DNA of 38,569 nt from Xanthomonas maliensis (GCF_009192945.1 NZ_NSET01000064.1:1-38569); one strand, 5' to 3'. Counted from the first letter of the stretch, positions 1-8,656 are shown. Program-made: numbers and translations. The notes: a model not told the origin generated them from the letters alone.

Positions 1-2616
1 AATGCGCGCGCCGCGCAGGCCTTGGGCTACACCGGCGCCGGCTACCGCATCGGCGTGGTCGACACCGGCATCAACACCAATCATCCCGCCCTGCAAGGGC
101 GGGTGAGCGACAGCTTCATCTATGTCGATCCACGCCAGAACAACGTGGCGGTCGGCGACGTGGTCGGACACGGCACCACGGTCGCGGAGTTGGCGGCGGG
201 GCGTGCGGTGGGCAGTTGGCCGGGCGGAATCGCGCCCGGCGCTGGTCTGGTATCGGCGCGCATCATCAACGACAAGGCGCCTAGCGACGATGGCAGCGGT
301 CAGGGCAATGTCGTCGATGGGCCGCTGGGATTGTCCGATGTGCACGCGGACCTGATCAGCGCCGGCGTGCGGGTCATGAATAATTCCTGGGGCGGCCTGT
401 ATTGGACCAACCCCACCGTCACCGACCAGATCGCGCAGGAATATCGTCCGTTCGTGCTGTCCAACAATGGCTTGGTGGTGTTTGCATCGGGCAATGAATC
501 GCGCGCCGATCCCTCCGATACCGCGGCACTGCCCAGTCAACCGGGTCCCAATGGCAGCTTCCCCGCGAGGGATCTGGAGCGTGGTTGGTTGGTGGTCGCT
601 GCGCTGGATACCGCCAATCCCACCCAACTGGCGTCGTATTCCAATGCCTGCGGCGTTGCGATGCGCTACTGCCTGGTGGCACCGGGAACCGCGGTCTTCG
701 TCGGCCCTGACAGCACCGCTGGCAACATCAGCTACTACTACGGCAGCGGTACGTCGTATGCCGCGCCGCTGGTGTCCGGTGCGGCCACGTTGGTATGGCA
801 GGCGTTCCCGTATTTCAGCAACGATCTGGTGCGGCAGACACTGTTGGGCACCGCCACCGATCTTGGTGCGCCCGGCGTGGACCCGGTGTTCGGCTATGGC
901 CTGCTGAACGTCGGCAAGGCGGTGCTGGGACCAGCACGACTGGACTGGGGCACGGTGGATGTCACCGTCGATACGCTGCGCTCGACGTGGGCCAACGACA
1001 TCAGCGGCAGCGGCGGCCTGATCAAGCGCGGCACCGGCACCCTGGTGCTGAGCAGTGCGGCCAATACCTTCACCGGCGATACCCAGGTACTCGGTGGCAC
1101 CCTGCAGGTCGCCAGCTTGCAAAGTGCGCGTGCTGGCGTGGCGAACGGCGCCACCCTGATCGGTAGCGGCCGGATCGGTGGCAATGTCGACAATGCCGGT
1201 ACGCTGCAAGTCGGTGCCGGGACACTGACGGTGGCGGGCAATTACACCCAGGCCAGCAATGGGCGTCTGGCGCTCATCGTCGGCGACCGTCTGAGCGTGG
1301 GCGGTGCGGCAAGCATCGCCGGCGATCTACAACTGTTGGGGCGACGCGATTACGTCGTCAACAACACAACCTATCCGGTGTTGCAGGCCGGCGGCGGACT
1401 ACAAGGCACCTTTGCCTCGCTCAGCAGCGGGCCGGCGGTGACCTTTCTCGACGCCAGCCTGAGCTACGACGCCACCACCGCGTACCTGTCGTTGCGGCGG
1501 CTGGATGCGACCGCGGTCGCCAGTGCCTTGGGCGTGACCGAACCAGCAGCGTTCGCGTCGGCTGTCCGCGTTGAGCAGGCATTCCAGCAGCTGGATGCGC
1601 AGCAACTGCGCGGCAGCGGCGCCATCAGCGGCGACTTCATTCGGGCCGCGGCGGCATTGCAGCAGGCGCCCGACGGCAAGGCCGCTTCCGAGTCGCTGCG
1701 CAGCCTGTCCGGGCGTGCGTATGCCGCATCGGCCGCGATGACCTTCGATGCAATCGACTTGGGCCGGCGCGCGCTGGCGAGCCATTTCGATGCGCTGTCG
1801 CAGCAACCTCGTCTGACCGGCGTCTGGCAACGCGCGTTGGGTGGTCCTGGCGAAGGCGGGGTGACCACGACGGGCTTTGCCAGTTCGGGCTGGTTGATGG
1901 GGCAGGATCTGGCGCTGGCCTCCGGTGCGGTGGCCGGCTTCGCCTTCGGCGAGACGCGCGCCAGCAGTCTGGGCGATCTCGATGGCGGTCGCGGTCGCGA
2001 TCGCCAGGTGCAGGCGCAGCTCTACTGGGGAGTCCATCGTGGCGCTGCCTACACGCTCGCGCAGGTGGGCATGGGCTCGGTCCAGCGGCAGATCGAACGC
2101 AATCTGCGCCTGGGCGAGGTCTCCAGCGCGGCGTCTGGCGATTACGACGCCAGCTATCTCAGCGGCACCCTCGAAGCAGGCTATCGCTGGGGCATGGCCG
2201 CTGCCACGCTGACGCCGTATGTGGGCGTGGACTACGTCAGCCTGCGCAGCGATGGTTTCCACGAAACGGGCGGCGACGGGTTCGGCCTGCGCGCCGATGC
2301 CAGTACGTCGACTCGCACTCAGCTGCTCGCCGGCGCGCGCGCTGGCTACCGTTGGCGCAGCCTGCGCCTGGATGGTTATGCCGAATGGCAGCAGGCCTTG
2401 AGCAATCAGGGGCTGGCGCTGGAGACCAGCTTCACGGGGGTCGATGCCTGGGCACCGTTGCAGGGCATGCAACCGGCGCGCTCGGGCGGCTTGCTGGGAC
2501 TGGCCGCCTGGACGCCCATCGGCGACCTGGGCCGGCTGCGCCTGGGCTATGACCAGCGCGTCGGCGACCGCGGCGACGAGCGCGCAGTGAGCCTGCGCTA
2601 CAGCGCCGGGTTCTGA
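1..2616 (+). CDS. Subtilisin-like (S8) autotransporter serine protease, 5' truncated
   Basis: The frame is open from base 1, so the signal peptide and N-terminus lie upstream of the window. Counting from base 1, the S8 triad is visible: Asp21 in VVDTGI, His57 in GHGTTV and Ser252 in GTSYAAP, with an oxyanion Asn in the ASGNES segment. After the protease comes a passenger-associated repeat (GTGTLVLSSAANTFTGDT, about residues 345-370), the usual marker of a beta-helical autotransporter passenger. The last roughly 270 residues alternate aromatic and hydrophobic residues like a 12-strand outer-membrane barrel and end in Phe, as type Va barrels do. Expected role: a self-translocating surface or secreted protease with a membrane-anchored barrel. 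Family assignment is firm; the substrate is unknown. A GNRA-loop hairpin follows the stop codon. Confidence 0.95.
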   Translation, partial: NARAAQALGYTGAGYRIGVVDTGINTNHPALQGRVSDSFIYVDPRQNNVAVGDVVGHGTTVAELAAGRAVGSWPGGIAPGAGLVSARIINDKAPSDDGSGQGNVVDGPLGLSDVHADLISAGVRVMNNSWGGLYWTNPTVTDQIAQEYRPFVLSNNGLVVFASGNESRADPSDTAALPSQPGPNGSFPARDLERGWLVVAALDTANPTQLASYSNACGVAMRYCLVAPGTAVFVGPDSTAGNISYYYGSGTSYAAPLVSGAATLVWQAFPYFSNDLVRQTLLGTATDLGAPGVDPVFGYGLLNVGKAVLGPARLDWGTVDVTVDTLRSTWANDISGSGGLIKRGTGTLVLSSAANTFTGDTQVLGGTLQVASLQSARAGVANGATLIGSGRIGGNVDNAGTLQVGAGTLTVAGNYTQASNGRLALIVGDRLSVGGAASIAGDLQLLGRRDYVVNNTTYPVLQAGGGLQGTFASLSSGPAVTFLDASLSYDATTAYLSLRRLDATAVASALGVTEPAAFASAVRVEQAFQQLDAQQLRGSGAISGDFIRAAAALQQAPDGKAASESLRSLSGRAYAASAAMTFDAIDLGRRALASHFDALSQQPRLTGVWQRALGGPGEGGVTTTGFASSGWLMGQDLALASGAVAGFAFGETRASSLGDLDGGRGRDRQVQAQLYWGVHRGAAYTLAQVGMGSVQRQIERNLRLGEVSSAASGDYDASYLSGTLEAGYRWGMAAATLTPYVGVDYVSLRSDGFHETGGDGFGLRADASTSTRTQLLAGARAGYRWRSLRLDGYAEWQQALSNQGLALETSFTGVDAWAPLQGMQPARSGGLLGLAAWTPIGDLGRLRLGYDQRVGDRGDERAVSLRYSAGF

Positions 2617-2625
2617 GCCAACGGC

Positions 2626-2649
2626 CCGTCCCAGGGCAACCTGGGACGG
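2626..2649. terminator. Bidirectional hairpin between convergent genes
   Basis: A perfect 10-bp stem (CCGTCCCAGG / CCTGGGACGG) encloses a GCAA tetraloop. It fills the 40-bp gap between the autotransporter stop and the dehydrogenase stop, so it can end both transcripts. There is no long T-tract; only TCTTTC follows on the plus side. Confidence 0.65.
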
Positions 2650-2656
2650 CGGTCTT

Positions 2657-3757
2657 TCATTCGCCGCGCAACTTGTGCAAGAAGCGCGGTGCCGTGCGAC
2701 CCAGCGGCAGCTTGAGCTGGCTGATCGCGGCGATGCGGGTCTCGGCGATCTGATCGGCGGCCTGCTGCGGCGGCACCCCCAACTGGACGGAGCGGTCGAA
2801 GACCTTGTCCAGATTGTGGTAAATGCTGCGGATCAGGCGCATGGCGCGTTCGCGGTTATAGCCGTCGATCTCCAGCGACACGTTCATCACGCCGCCGGCG
2901 TTGACCACGTAATCGGGCGCATAGAGGATGCCGCGACGATGCAGCTCTTCACCGATGGCGGCGCTGGAGAGCTGATTGTTGGCCGTGCCGCAGACGATCT
3001 TGGCCTTCAGGCGCGGCAAGGTGTCTTCGTTGATCGCCCCTTCCAGCGCGCACGGCGCGAAGACGTCGGCGGGCACGTCGTAGATATCGTCGGGACGGAC
3101 TGCTTCGGCGCCATATTCGGACACTGCGCGGTCGACCAAGGCTGCGTCCAGGTCGGCGACGTAGAGCTTGGCGCCGCGCTCCTTCAGCAGCTTCACCAGT
3201 TCCATACCGATATGGCCCAGGCCCTGGATGGCGATGCTCGCCTTGCCGACTTCCTCGTGGCCGAGCTTGCGGTTGAGCGACGCCATCAACGCCTGTAGTG
3301 CACCGTAGGCAGTGAACGGTGCCGGATCGCCAGAGCCGCGGTGGACCTGGTGCACGCCGGTCACGTACTCGCTTTCCAGGTAAATCTGCTCCATGTCGTT
3401 GACGTCGGTGCCGACGTCCTCGGAGGTGATGTAACGCCCGCCCAGGGTATCGACGAACCGGCCAAAGGCACGAAACAGCGCCTCGTTCTTGTCGGTCTTG
3501 GGGTCGCCAATGATCACCGCCTTGCCGCCACCGACATTGAGACCGGCCAAGGCATTCTTGTAGGTCATCGTGCGGCTCAGCCGCAGCGCATCGTTGAGCG
3601 CGGCCTCGCTGTTGGCATAGGGGCGCATCCGCACGCCGCCCAGGGCCGGCCCCAGCCGGGTGCTGTGCAGCGCGATGATGGCCTTCAGGCCGGCGTCGCG
3701 GTTATGGCAGAAGATCACCTGCTCATGGCCGGTGGTATCGAGGGTTTCGAACAGCAT
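2657..3757 (-). CDS. Leu/Val/Phe-type amino-acid dehydrogenase
   Basis: Oxidative deamination of branched-chain or aromatic amino acids to 2-oxo acids with NAD+, in the cytoplasm. The 366-aa protein matches leucine dehydrogenases in length. TYKNA (Lys67) and NVGGGKA (Lys79) correspond to the substrate-binding and catalytic lysines, and GLGHIG at about 179-184 is the Rossmann dinucleotide motif. The start at 3757 is chosen because GGAG lies 7 nt upstream and the protein begins MLFETLDTTG, typical of the family; the longer open frame to 3826 lacks a good ribosome site. A promoter-like TAAAAT and a hairpin with T-tract lie in the leader, so expression may be attenuated. Leu versus Phe or Val preference cannot be decided by eye. 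Confidence 0.93.
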   Translation of the reverse strand: MLFETLDTTGHEQVIFCHNRDAGLKAIIALHSTRLGPALGGVRMRPYANSEAALNDALRLSRTMTYKNALAGLNVGGGKAVIIGDPKTDKNEALFRAFGRFVDTLGGRYITSEDVGTDVNDMEQIYLESEYVTGVHQVHRGSGDPAPFTAYGALQALMASLNRKLGHEEVGKASIAIQGLGHIGMELVKLLKERGAKLYVADLDAALVDRAVSEYGAEAVRPDDIYDVPADVFAPCALEGAINEDTLPRLKAKIVCGTANNQLSSAAIGEELHRRGILYAPDYVVNAGGVMNVSLEIDGYNRERAMRLIRSIYHNLDKVFDRSVQLGVPPQQAADQIAETRIAAISQLKLPLGRTAPRFLHKLRGE

Positions 3758-3820
3758 CGAAGGCTCCGCGGACTGCGTGATATGCCTTCCCGGACGACGG
3801 ACCTGTGCCCGCGCGCCGGG

Positions 3821-3864
3821 AAACAAAAAACGCGACGTCTCAGACCCTGTCCGTTCGCGTCGCG
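3821..3864 (-). terminator. Hairpin plus T-tract in the dehydrogenase leader (possible attenuator)
   Basis: On the minus strand a CGCGACG/CGTCGCG stem (3831-3837 with 3858-3864) with a 20-nt loop is followed at once by TTTTTTGTTT. That is the form of an intrinsic terminator. It sits 64 nt upstream of the dehydrogenase start and about 340 nt downstream of the metalloprotein gene, so it could end upstream transcription or act as a conditional terminator for the dehydrogenase. Confidence 0.55.
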
Positions 3865-4199
3865 CCGCACCATTTTAAACCACGGGGGTGGGGGCAGGTG
3901 CATGAATCTGTTCACCAAGGGCGATTGTGGCGCTCATTGCGTCTCCCGCCGGCGGGCGCGGGCGCAGTGCCGATGCCGGAGCTGGCGCTGCTGCCTACCG
4001 GCAGGCATTGGGACGAGCGTCGATGAGTCCCCCAGGCGGCGCGCGCCGCGTTCTGCGATCGGACGGACTCCACTGCCGAGCTGGCATCGATGAGCGCGCT
4101 GCGCGATCGGGTACCGATTGCCTGCGCGGGTACCGGGCAGGCGATTCTGCGCGCGGGGCGTACGCTGCGGTGTGTGCGGACGGATTCGATTGTCGCCCG
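3865..4199. other. Non-coding stretch between dehydrogenase leader and metalloprotein gene
   Basis: With the leader this is the only gap over 300 bases (3758-4199). I find no gene I can defend. On the plus strand an open frame from 4090 to 4203 (37 codons, starting MSALRDRVP) runs into the metalloprotein stop, and the frame before it is closed by TGA at 4024; it has no ribosome site. An imperfect inverted repeat, ATTGCCTGC (4117-4125) with GCAGGCGAT (4137-4145), lies just past the metalloprotein 3' end and may be its terminator. Confidence 0.4.
3871..3880 (-). promoter_or_regulatory. Candidate -10 box for the dehydrogenase gene
   Basis: The minus strand reads GTTTAAAATG here, containing TAAAAT, an unusually AT-rich patch in GC-rich DNA. 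It would place the transcript start just before the leader hairpin. No convincing -35 hexamer is visible. Confidence 0.3.
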
Positions 4200-4709
4200 C
4201 TAACCGCGATCTGCCTCTGCCGACAGCGCCTGCCACGTCAAGTACAGCCGCAAGTCGAATTCGCGTTGGTGGTAGTCCGGCACGATGTGCTGGCACAGCT
4301 GGTAGAAGGCCTTGTTGTGCTCTGCCTCCTTCAGGTGAGCCAGCTCGTGGGCGACGATCATCTCCAGGAACGGCGCTGGCGCGTCGCGGAACACCGTGGC
4401 GATGCGGATCTCGCGGCTGGCCTTGAGGCGGCCGCCGTGCACGCGTGAGATCGCTGTGTGAGTACCCAGGGCATGCTTCACTACCTGTAGGTGGTTGTCG
4501 TAGATCGCCTTGTGCAGCGTGGGCGAGGACCGTAGGTAACGCTGCTGCAAGGCCTTGACGTAGTCATAGAGCTGGCGGTCGCTGCGGACCGCGTGGCCGT
4601 CGGGATAGCGGTGTGTCAGCAGTGCGCCGAGCTGCCCCTGCGCGATCAGTGCGCGGACCTTGTCGAGCACCGCCGGCGGATAACTCTGGAGATAACGAAG
4701 CGTGTCCAT
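4200..4709 (-). CDS. YgjP/SprT-like zinc metalloprotein
   Basis: The 169-aa protein carries HELAH at 121-125 and a third His at 131 in the EAEHNKAFY segment, the zinc-site pattern of the YgjP (M48-related, DUF45) family. That makes it a predicted cytoplasmic metallopeptidase or metal-dependent hydrolase. No signal peptide or membrane segment is seen. The start at 4709 gives MDTLRYLQSYPP; no strong Shine-Dalgarno is present, so the exact start is uncertain. It diverges from the DUF1328 gene at 4936 across a 226-bp region that holds a perfect palindrome. The physiological substrate is unknown. Confidence 0.82.
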   Translation of the reverse strand: MDTLRYLQSYPPAVLDKVRALIAQGQLGALLTHRYPDGHAVRSDRQLYDYVKALQQRYLRSSPTLHKAIYDNHLQVVKHALGTHTAISRVHGGRLKASREIRIATVFRDAPAPFLEMIVAHELAHLKEAEHNKAFYQLCQHIVPDYHQREFDLRLYLTWQALSAEADRG

Positions 4710-4817
4710 GGGAGCGTCTGTTGTGTGCCGCCATGATGGCCGAACAGCGGCGTGTCGGCGAGTGCACGCTCAATAACGGCATGCCGTGCACGCGCATGGA
4801 AGCGTTGCCGACTGTGT

Positions 4818-4835
4818 CATCCGTATTCACGGATG
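4818..4835. promoter_or_regulatory. Palindrome in divergent promoter region
   Basis: Perfect 7-bp arms CATCCGT and ACGGATG flank a 4-nt ATTC spacer, midway between two divergent genes. It suits a dimeric regulator operator, or could be a small cruciform or hairpin. No regulator gene is adjacent. Confidence 0.3.
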
Positions 4836-4935
4836 CGGCACACGCCGATGGGTAGTTTGCATCGCATGCCTCGGTGGACGCGTGCCATCGGCATGCTTTG
4901 ACGACATAGACCGGCGCCGCCGGAGAGGAGACGAC

Positions 4936-5109
4936 ATGATCAAGTGGGCCATCATCTTTGCCATCATCGGACTGATCGCTGGTGCGCTGGGATTCGGCGG
5001 CATGGCAGGCGCGGCGATGGGCATCGCCAAGTTCCTGTTCTGGGCAGGCATCATCATTGCCGTGGTGCTGTTCGTGCTGGGTATGACGATCGCCAAGAAA
5101 GTGACCTGA
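4936..5109 (+). CDS. DUF1328-family small membrane protein
   Basis: A 57-aa, almost wholly hydrophobic peptide ([22 protein letters not shown] at the start) with two predicted inner-membrane helices, a glycine-rich turn between them and a short basic tail (AKKVT). Length and pattern match the YtjA/DUF1328 family, whose function is not established, although members are often stress-induced. The start is fixed by GGAGAGGAG 5-13 nt upstream. A longer in-frame reading from 4786 lacks these features. A very strong hairpin follows within 40 nt, so it is probably a monocistronic unit. Confidence 0.9.
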   Translation: MIKWAIIFAIIGLIAGALGFGGMAGAAMGIAKFLFWAGIIIAVVLFVLGMTIAKKVT

Positions 5110-5148
5110 TTGGCCACTGCCAGGCGCTGGCGATTTTCGCTCAGCGAA

Positions 5149-5181
5149 GACGAAGGGGCTGCCACCGGCAGCCCCTTCGTC
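5149..5181. terminator. Strong hairpin terminator after DUF1328 gene
   Basis: A perfect 15-bp stem GACGAAGGGGCTGCC / GGCAGCCCCTTCGTC with an ACC loop, followed by GTCTT on the plus strand. It ends the DUF1328 transcript and, read from the other side, could also end the DUF2789 transcript coming from 5359. Confidence 0.8.
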
Positions 5182-5358
5182 GTCTTGGTGCCGCGCCGCT
5201 GGCAGCCATCGAGCACTTACGCGTGATGGGGGAAGCGTCGTTGCCCGGCAGTCGGAGGCGTGCGGCGCCGATTCCAGCGGTTGCCGGCGCGCGGCCACTC
5301 GGGCGTTCGTCGGACTGGCGCATGGGTTTGCAGCGCGTTGTCAGGGGTGAATACGCGC

Positions 5359-5613
5359 TCAGACGCCAGTGTCGTCGGCAGTCGTATGCAAGGCGACGTT
5401 GAGTTGGTCGATGGTCACGATCCAGTCCGCATCGTCAAGACGCTCCTCGCGCAGCAGCTGCGCCTGCGCCGGCGTCCAGAACGGTGCCTCTTCCAGTCGC
5501 ATGTCCGCAGGTAGCGGCGCGTGCTCGGTGATGAAGCGGCGGATGCTGGCTTCGTCGGCTGGCAGGCCCAACTGGGCGAACAGTTCTGAAAAGGGGTGTA
5601 CGGGCTGTTCCAT
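5359..5613 (-). CDS. DUF2789-family protein
   Basis: An 84-aa soluble protein beginning MEQPVHPFSELFAQLGLP, the recognisable opening of DUF2789 proteins (a proline/His start followed by an FAQLGL helix). It continues with an acidic alpha-helical body that includes WTPAQAQLLREERLDDADW. It has no cysteines, signal peptide or membrane segment. No biochemical role is known for the family. The start has GGAG a few bases upstream (minus strand GGAGTCTCC). It is divergent from the zinc-finger gene at 5737. Confidence 0.82.
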   Translation of the reverse strand: MEQPVHPFSELFAQLGLPADEASIRRFITEHAPLPADMRLEEAPFWTPAQAQLLREERLDDADWIVTIDQLNVALHTTADDTGV

Positions 5614-5736
5614 GGAGACTCCGGTGGTGATGAATGGGCCATGCTAGGTCAGACCGGTGTTGCAGCGTGTGCAGGCAACTTGCAATCGTGCGCAGATGTG
5701 CCCATATCCACCTTGGGTCTGAACGGTGAGGCGATC

Positions 5737-6003
5737 ATGGCGACCGGATGGGCGGGTGATGGAGCGGTACAGGATCAGATCGATGCAACGGTCGAGGACG
5801 CTGTCCAGCGTGCCCGCAGCCAGCTGCAGCGTGGCCCCAGCCTGACGCACTGCGAAGACTGCGATGCACCGATTCCCGACGCGCGGCGCAAGGCGGTGCC
5901 GGGCGTGCGCTTGTGCGTGCAGTGTCAGCAAGCCCACGACGATGATCTGGCGGCGCACAGCGGCTACAACCGTCGCGGCAGCAAGGATAGCCAGTTGCGC
6001 TGA
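5737..6003 (+). CDS. DksA/TraR-type C4 zinc-finger protein
   Basis: An 88-aa protein with a CEDC (residues about 38-41) and CVQC pair forming one C4 zinc finger, within the HCEDCDAPIPDARRKAVPG context typical of the short TraR/YbiI branch of the DksA family. Such proteins bind in the RNA polymerase secondary channel or are presumed to; this short form lacks the long DksA coiled coil, so polymerase binding is inference. The start at 5737 is preferred because GGTGAGG precedes it and because the upstream in-frame extension to 5596 overlaps the divergent DUF2789 gene. It ends in a basic RRGSKDSQLR tail. Confidence 0.88.
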   Translation: MATGWAGDGAVQDQIDATVEDAVQRARSQLQRGPSLTHCEDCDAPIPDARRKAVPGVRLCVQCQQAHDDDLAAHSGYNRRGSKDSQLR

Positions 6004-6012
6004 GCGCAGCGC

Positions 6013-6606
6013 TCAAGAAAGACCCAATCCACTGCCATCGCGCCAACGACGCGTGGTGCGCTGGAAGAACAGGCTATTGGGCACCTGCAACACGCTGCCC
6101 GCACGCTCGCCGGTTTCTTCCAGCGTCGTATAGATCACGTTGATGTCGACGACGCGGCCTTTCAGGCCCGGTTTGTCGCCGCCTTCGAGCAGCTCGATAT
6201 GGTCGTGCAGGCGGAACGGGCGCGTGGTGATGATCAGGAAGGTGCAGAAGATATTGGACAGCACGCTCCAGGCGGCGAAGAACGCCACTGCACCGACCGC
6301 GGCAAAGCCGGTGAACGCCGTCCACAGCGTGACCCCCGACACGCCGAACACCCGCAGGATCAGCAGCAGCGCGCTGACCGAGATGATGAAGCTGCCGACC
6401 CGGCGGATGCCGATCGTCATTTCCGCCGGTACGCTGTAGCGCGCACATAGCCGACGCAACAGCTGCCGCAGCAATGCCCGTACCAGCACGGCGGCAAGCA
6501 GGATCACCAGAACTTGCACCGCTGGGACGGCCACGTCCAGCCATGCCGGGTTCCAGTGCGGCAACAGGCTGCGGATCATCGCAGAAGGTGCTTCGGCTGC
6601 AGACAT
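6013..6606 (-). CDS. Short MscS-family mechanosensitive channel protein
   Basis: A 197-aa integral membrane protein with three hydrophobic segments (about 22-48, 65-88 and 92-125). The third, rich in Gly/Ala (FTGFAAVGAVAFFAAWSVLSN), resembles the pore-lining TM3 of MscS, followed by the start of the beta domain (RPFRLHDHIELLEG, VVDINVIYTTLEE, VPNSLFFQ). It is much shorter than E. coli MscS (286 aa): the C-terminal alpha/beta vestibule is missing and the protein stops soon after the beta domain. It begins 44 nt after the acyl-CoA synthetase stop on the same strand, so the two are likely co-transcribed. Role: tension-gated release of solutes, inferred from family. Confidence 0.87.
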   Translation of the reverse strand: MSAAEAPSAMIRSLLPHWNPAWLDVAVPAVQVLVILLAAVLVRALLRQLLRRLCARYSVPAEMTIGIRRVGSFIISVSALLLILRVFGVSGVTLWTAFTGFAAVGAVAFFAAWSVLSNIFCTFLIITTRPFRLHDHIELLEGGDKPGLKGRVVDINVIYTTLEETGERAGSVLQVPNSLFFQRTTRRWRDGSGLGLS

Positions 6607-6649
6607 CAGATCGATGGAGGCTGGGAAAGATCCCTATTGTACCGGGCGG

Positions 6650-8353
6650 TCAGTGGGCTGCATCCGCTTGCGCGAGCTGCGCACTCATCTGCTCGCGCAT
6701 CAGGTACTTCTGTACCTTGCCGCTGACGGTCATCGGAAACTCCTGCACAAAGCGCACGTGGCGCGGCACCTTGTAGTGGGCCAGGTGTGCGCTGCAATAC
6801 GTGCGGATGTCTTCGGTCGAGCAGTCGGTGCCCTCGCGTAGACGAATCCAGGCGCAGACCTCTTCACCCAGGCGTGGATGCGGTACGCCGAAGACCTGCA
6901 CGTCGGCAATGGCCGGGTGCGTGTAAAGGAACTCCTCGATCTCGCGCGGATAGATGTTCTCGCCCCCGCGGATCAGCATGTCCTTGAGCCGGCCGACGAT
7001 CCGGCAATAGCCATCGGCGTCCAGGGTGCCAAGATCGCCGGTATGCATCCAGCCGTCGGCATCCAGTGCCTGGCGGGTGTTGTCGGCATCGTTCCAGTAG
7101 CCGCGCATGACCGAGTAGCCACGGGTCTGCAGTTCGCCTGGCTCGCCGCAAGGCACGCAGCGTCCTTCGCGATCGACAATGCGCACTTCCACATGCGGGT
7201 GGACCCGGCCGACCGAATCCACCCGACGCTCGATCGGATCGTCCGGCGAGGTCTGGAAGCTCACTGGACTGGTTTCGGTCATGCCGTAGGCAATGGTGAT
7301 CTCGCGCAGATGCATGCGTTCGACGACCTGCCGCATCACATCGACCGGGCAGGGCGAGCCGGCCATGATGCCGGTGCGCAGCGTCGACAGGTCGACGCTG
7401 GCGAAGTCGCCATGTTCGAGCATGGCGATGAACATCGTCGGGACGCCGTGCAATGCGGTACAGCGTTCGCGCTGCACCAGTTGCAGGGTCTTGCCTGGGT
7501 CGAAGCCTTCGCCGGGAACGACCATGCAACTGGCATGACTGACGCAGGCCAGATTGCCAAGCACCATGCCGAAGCAATGGTAGAACGGCACCGGAATGCA
7601 CAGTCGGTCCTGTGCGCCCAGGCGCATGCGCTCACCGACGAAGAAGCCGTTGTTGACGATGTTGCGATGGCTCAGCGTCGCTCCCTTCGGCGCGCCGGTG
7701 GTGCCGGAGGTGAACTGGATATTGATGGGGTCGTCCGGATGCAGCAGCGCCTGTAACTGCGTCACCTGGGCATGCGCGGCGCGGTCGCGGCAGTTGGCGA
7801 TGTCGTTGAAGCGCCAGGTGCCGGGCAATGCGGGCGCATCGCCCAGCACGATCACGTGGTGCAAGGCCGGAAGCCGGGCACAGCGCAGCTGGCCGGGTGT
7901 GGCGCTGGCCAGTTCCGGCGCCAGTTCGGCCAGCAGCGCCGGATAGTCGGAGTGTTTGAAGCGACGCGCCAGCACCAGCGCGCGGCACTCCACTTGGGTC
8001 AGCGCGTATTCCAGCTCATGGCTGCGGTAGGCCGGGTTGATATTGACCAGGATCAGGCCGGCACGTGCGCTGGCGAACTGCAGCAACACCCATTCGGCGC
8101 GGTTGAGCGACCAGATGCCGATACGATCGCCGCGCTGCAGTCCCAGCGACAGCAGGCCGGCGGCCAGGCGGTCGACCGCCGCATCGAGGGCGGCATAGCT
8201 CAGGCGGACCTGCTGGTCCGGGACGACCAATGCATCGTGCTGTGGATGCGCGGCCGCGATGCGGGCCAGCAAACTGCCGACGGTGTCGGACAGCAGCGGC
8301 GGATGGCGTGGACCGACGACATGACTGAGGAAATTGGAAGAAGGTTCGGACAT
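6650..8353 (-). CDS. AMP-forming acyl-CoA synthetase
   Basis: A 567-aa member of the ANL superfamily that activates a carboxylic acid, probably a fatty acid, through an acyl-AMP to acyl-CoA in the cytoplasm. Visible motifs in order are the P-loop-like [11 protein letters not shown] (about 215-225), YGMTETSP in the middle, and GWMHTGDLG before the hinge. The C-terminal domain carries [16 protein letters not shown] and the catalytic lysine region [10 protein letters not shown]. The gene precedes the MscS-like gene on the same strand. Chain-length preference is not readable; similarity to medium/long-chain enzymes is an impression. Upstream lies a small exported ORF on the same strand after 57 nt. 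Confidence 0.92.
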   Translation of the reverse strand: MSEPSSNFLSHVVGPRHPPLLSDTVGSLLARIAAAHPQHDALVVPDQQVRLSYAALDAAVDRLAAGLLSLGLQRGDRIGIWSLNRAEWVLLQFASARAGLILVNINPAYRSHELEYALTQVECRALVLARRFKHSDYPALLAELAPELASATPGQLRCARLPALHHVIVLGDAPALPGTWRFNDIANCRDRAAHAQVTQLQALLHPDDPINIQFTSGTTGAPKGATLSHRNIVNNGFFVGERMRLGAQDRLCIPVPFYHCFGMVLGNLACVSHASCMVVPGEGFDPGKTLQLVQRERCTALHGVPTMFIAMLEHGDFASVDLSTLRTGIMAGSPCPVDVMRQVVERMHLREITIAYGMTETSPVSFQTSPDDPIERRVDSVGRVHPHVEVRIVDREGRCVPCGEPGELQTRGYSVMRGYWNDADNTRQALDADGWMHTGDLGTLDADGYCRIVGRLKDMLIRGGENIYPREIEEFLYTHPAIADVQVFGVPHPRLGEEVCAWIRLREGTDCSTEDIRTYCSAHLAHYKVPRHVRFVQEFPMTVSGKVQKYLMREQMSAQLAQADAAH

Positions 8354-8410
8354 CGCGCTGCGGGAGACGGGGATGCAGGGATTGGACCACAGCCATCGGC
8401 CTCTGCGGCG

Positions 8411-8656
8411 CTAGCGCGCGTGACGTGGGTCGCGTCTGGCAGGTTCGAACACCTGTCGCCATGCCTCGCGCGCGCTGCGCAGCCAATGCCAGGAATCGGG
8501 CGGGGCGATCTGCATGCACATCGGTTGCGCGGACGGCTGCAGGAGGCAGACGCGCAATTGCGTGGGCGCGACCGAGAGTTGCACCTGCTCGAAGGGCAGG
8601 GCTGCCACATAGTGCAGGGGGCACAAGCTCAGGAGCAGGCCGAGGATAGAGGGCAT
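8411..8656 (-). CDS. Small predicted exported protein, unknown
   Basis: An 81-aa open frame beginning MPSILGLLLSLCPLHYVAALP, a plausible signal peptide or N-terminal anchor, then a short domain with two Cys (VCLLQP, MCMQI) and a Trp/Arg-rich tail. GGAG sits 7 nt upstream of the ATG. I recognise no family. Its promoter region is shared with the ECF sigma gene on the other strand, where one arm of a symmetric promoter pair points at this gene. It may therefore belong to the sigma factor regulon. Stops 57 nt before the acyl-CoA synthetase start. Confidence 0.55.
   Translation of the reverse strand: MPSILGLLLSLCPLHYVAALPFEQVQLSVAPTQLRVCLLQPSAQPMCMQIAPPDSWHWLRSAREAWRQVFEPARRDPRHAR

Noticed and set aside
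1399..2472. A 357-residue minus-strand frame under the autotransporter barrel
   Set aside because: It mirrors codons of the barrel and has no recognisable domain or ribosome site.
4024..4203. Short plus-strand reading frame before the metalloprotein gene, possibly a gene remnant
   Set aside because: No ribosome site, an in-frame stop at 4024 just before it and no family resemblance; kept only as a note in the intergenic entry.
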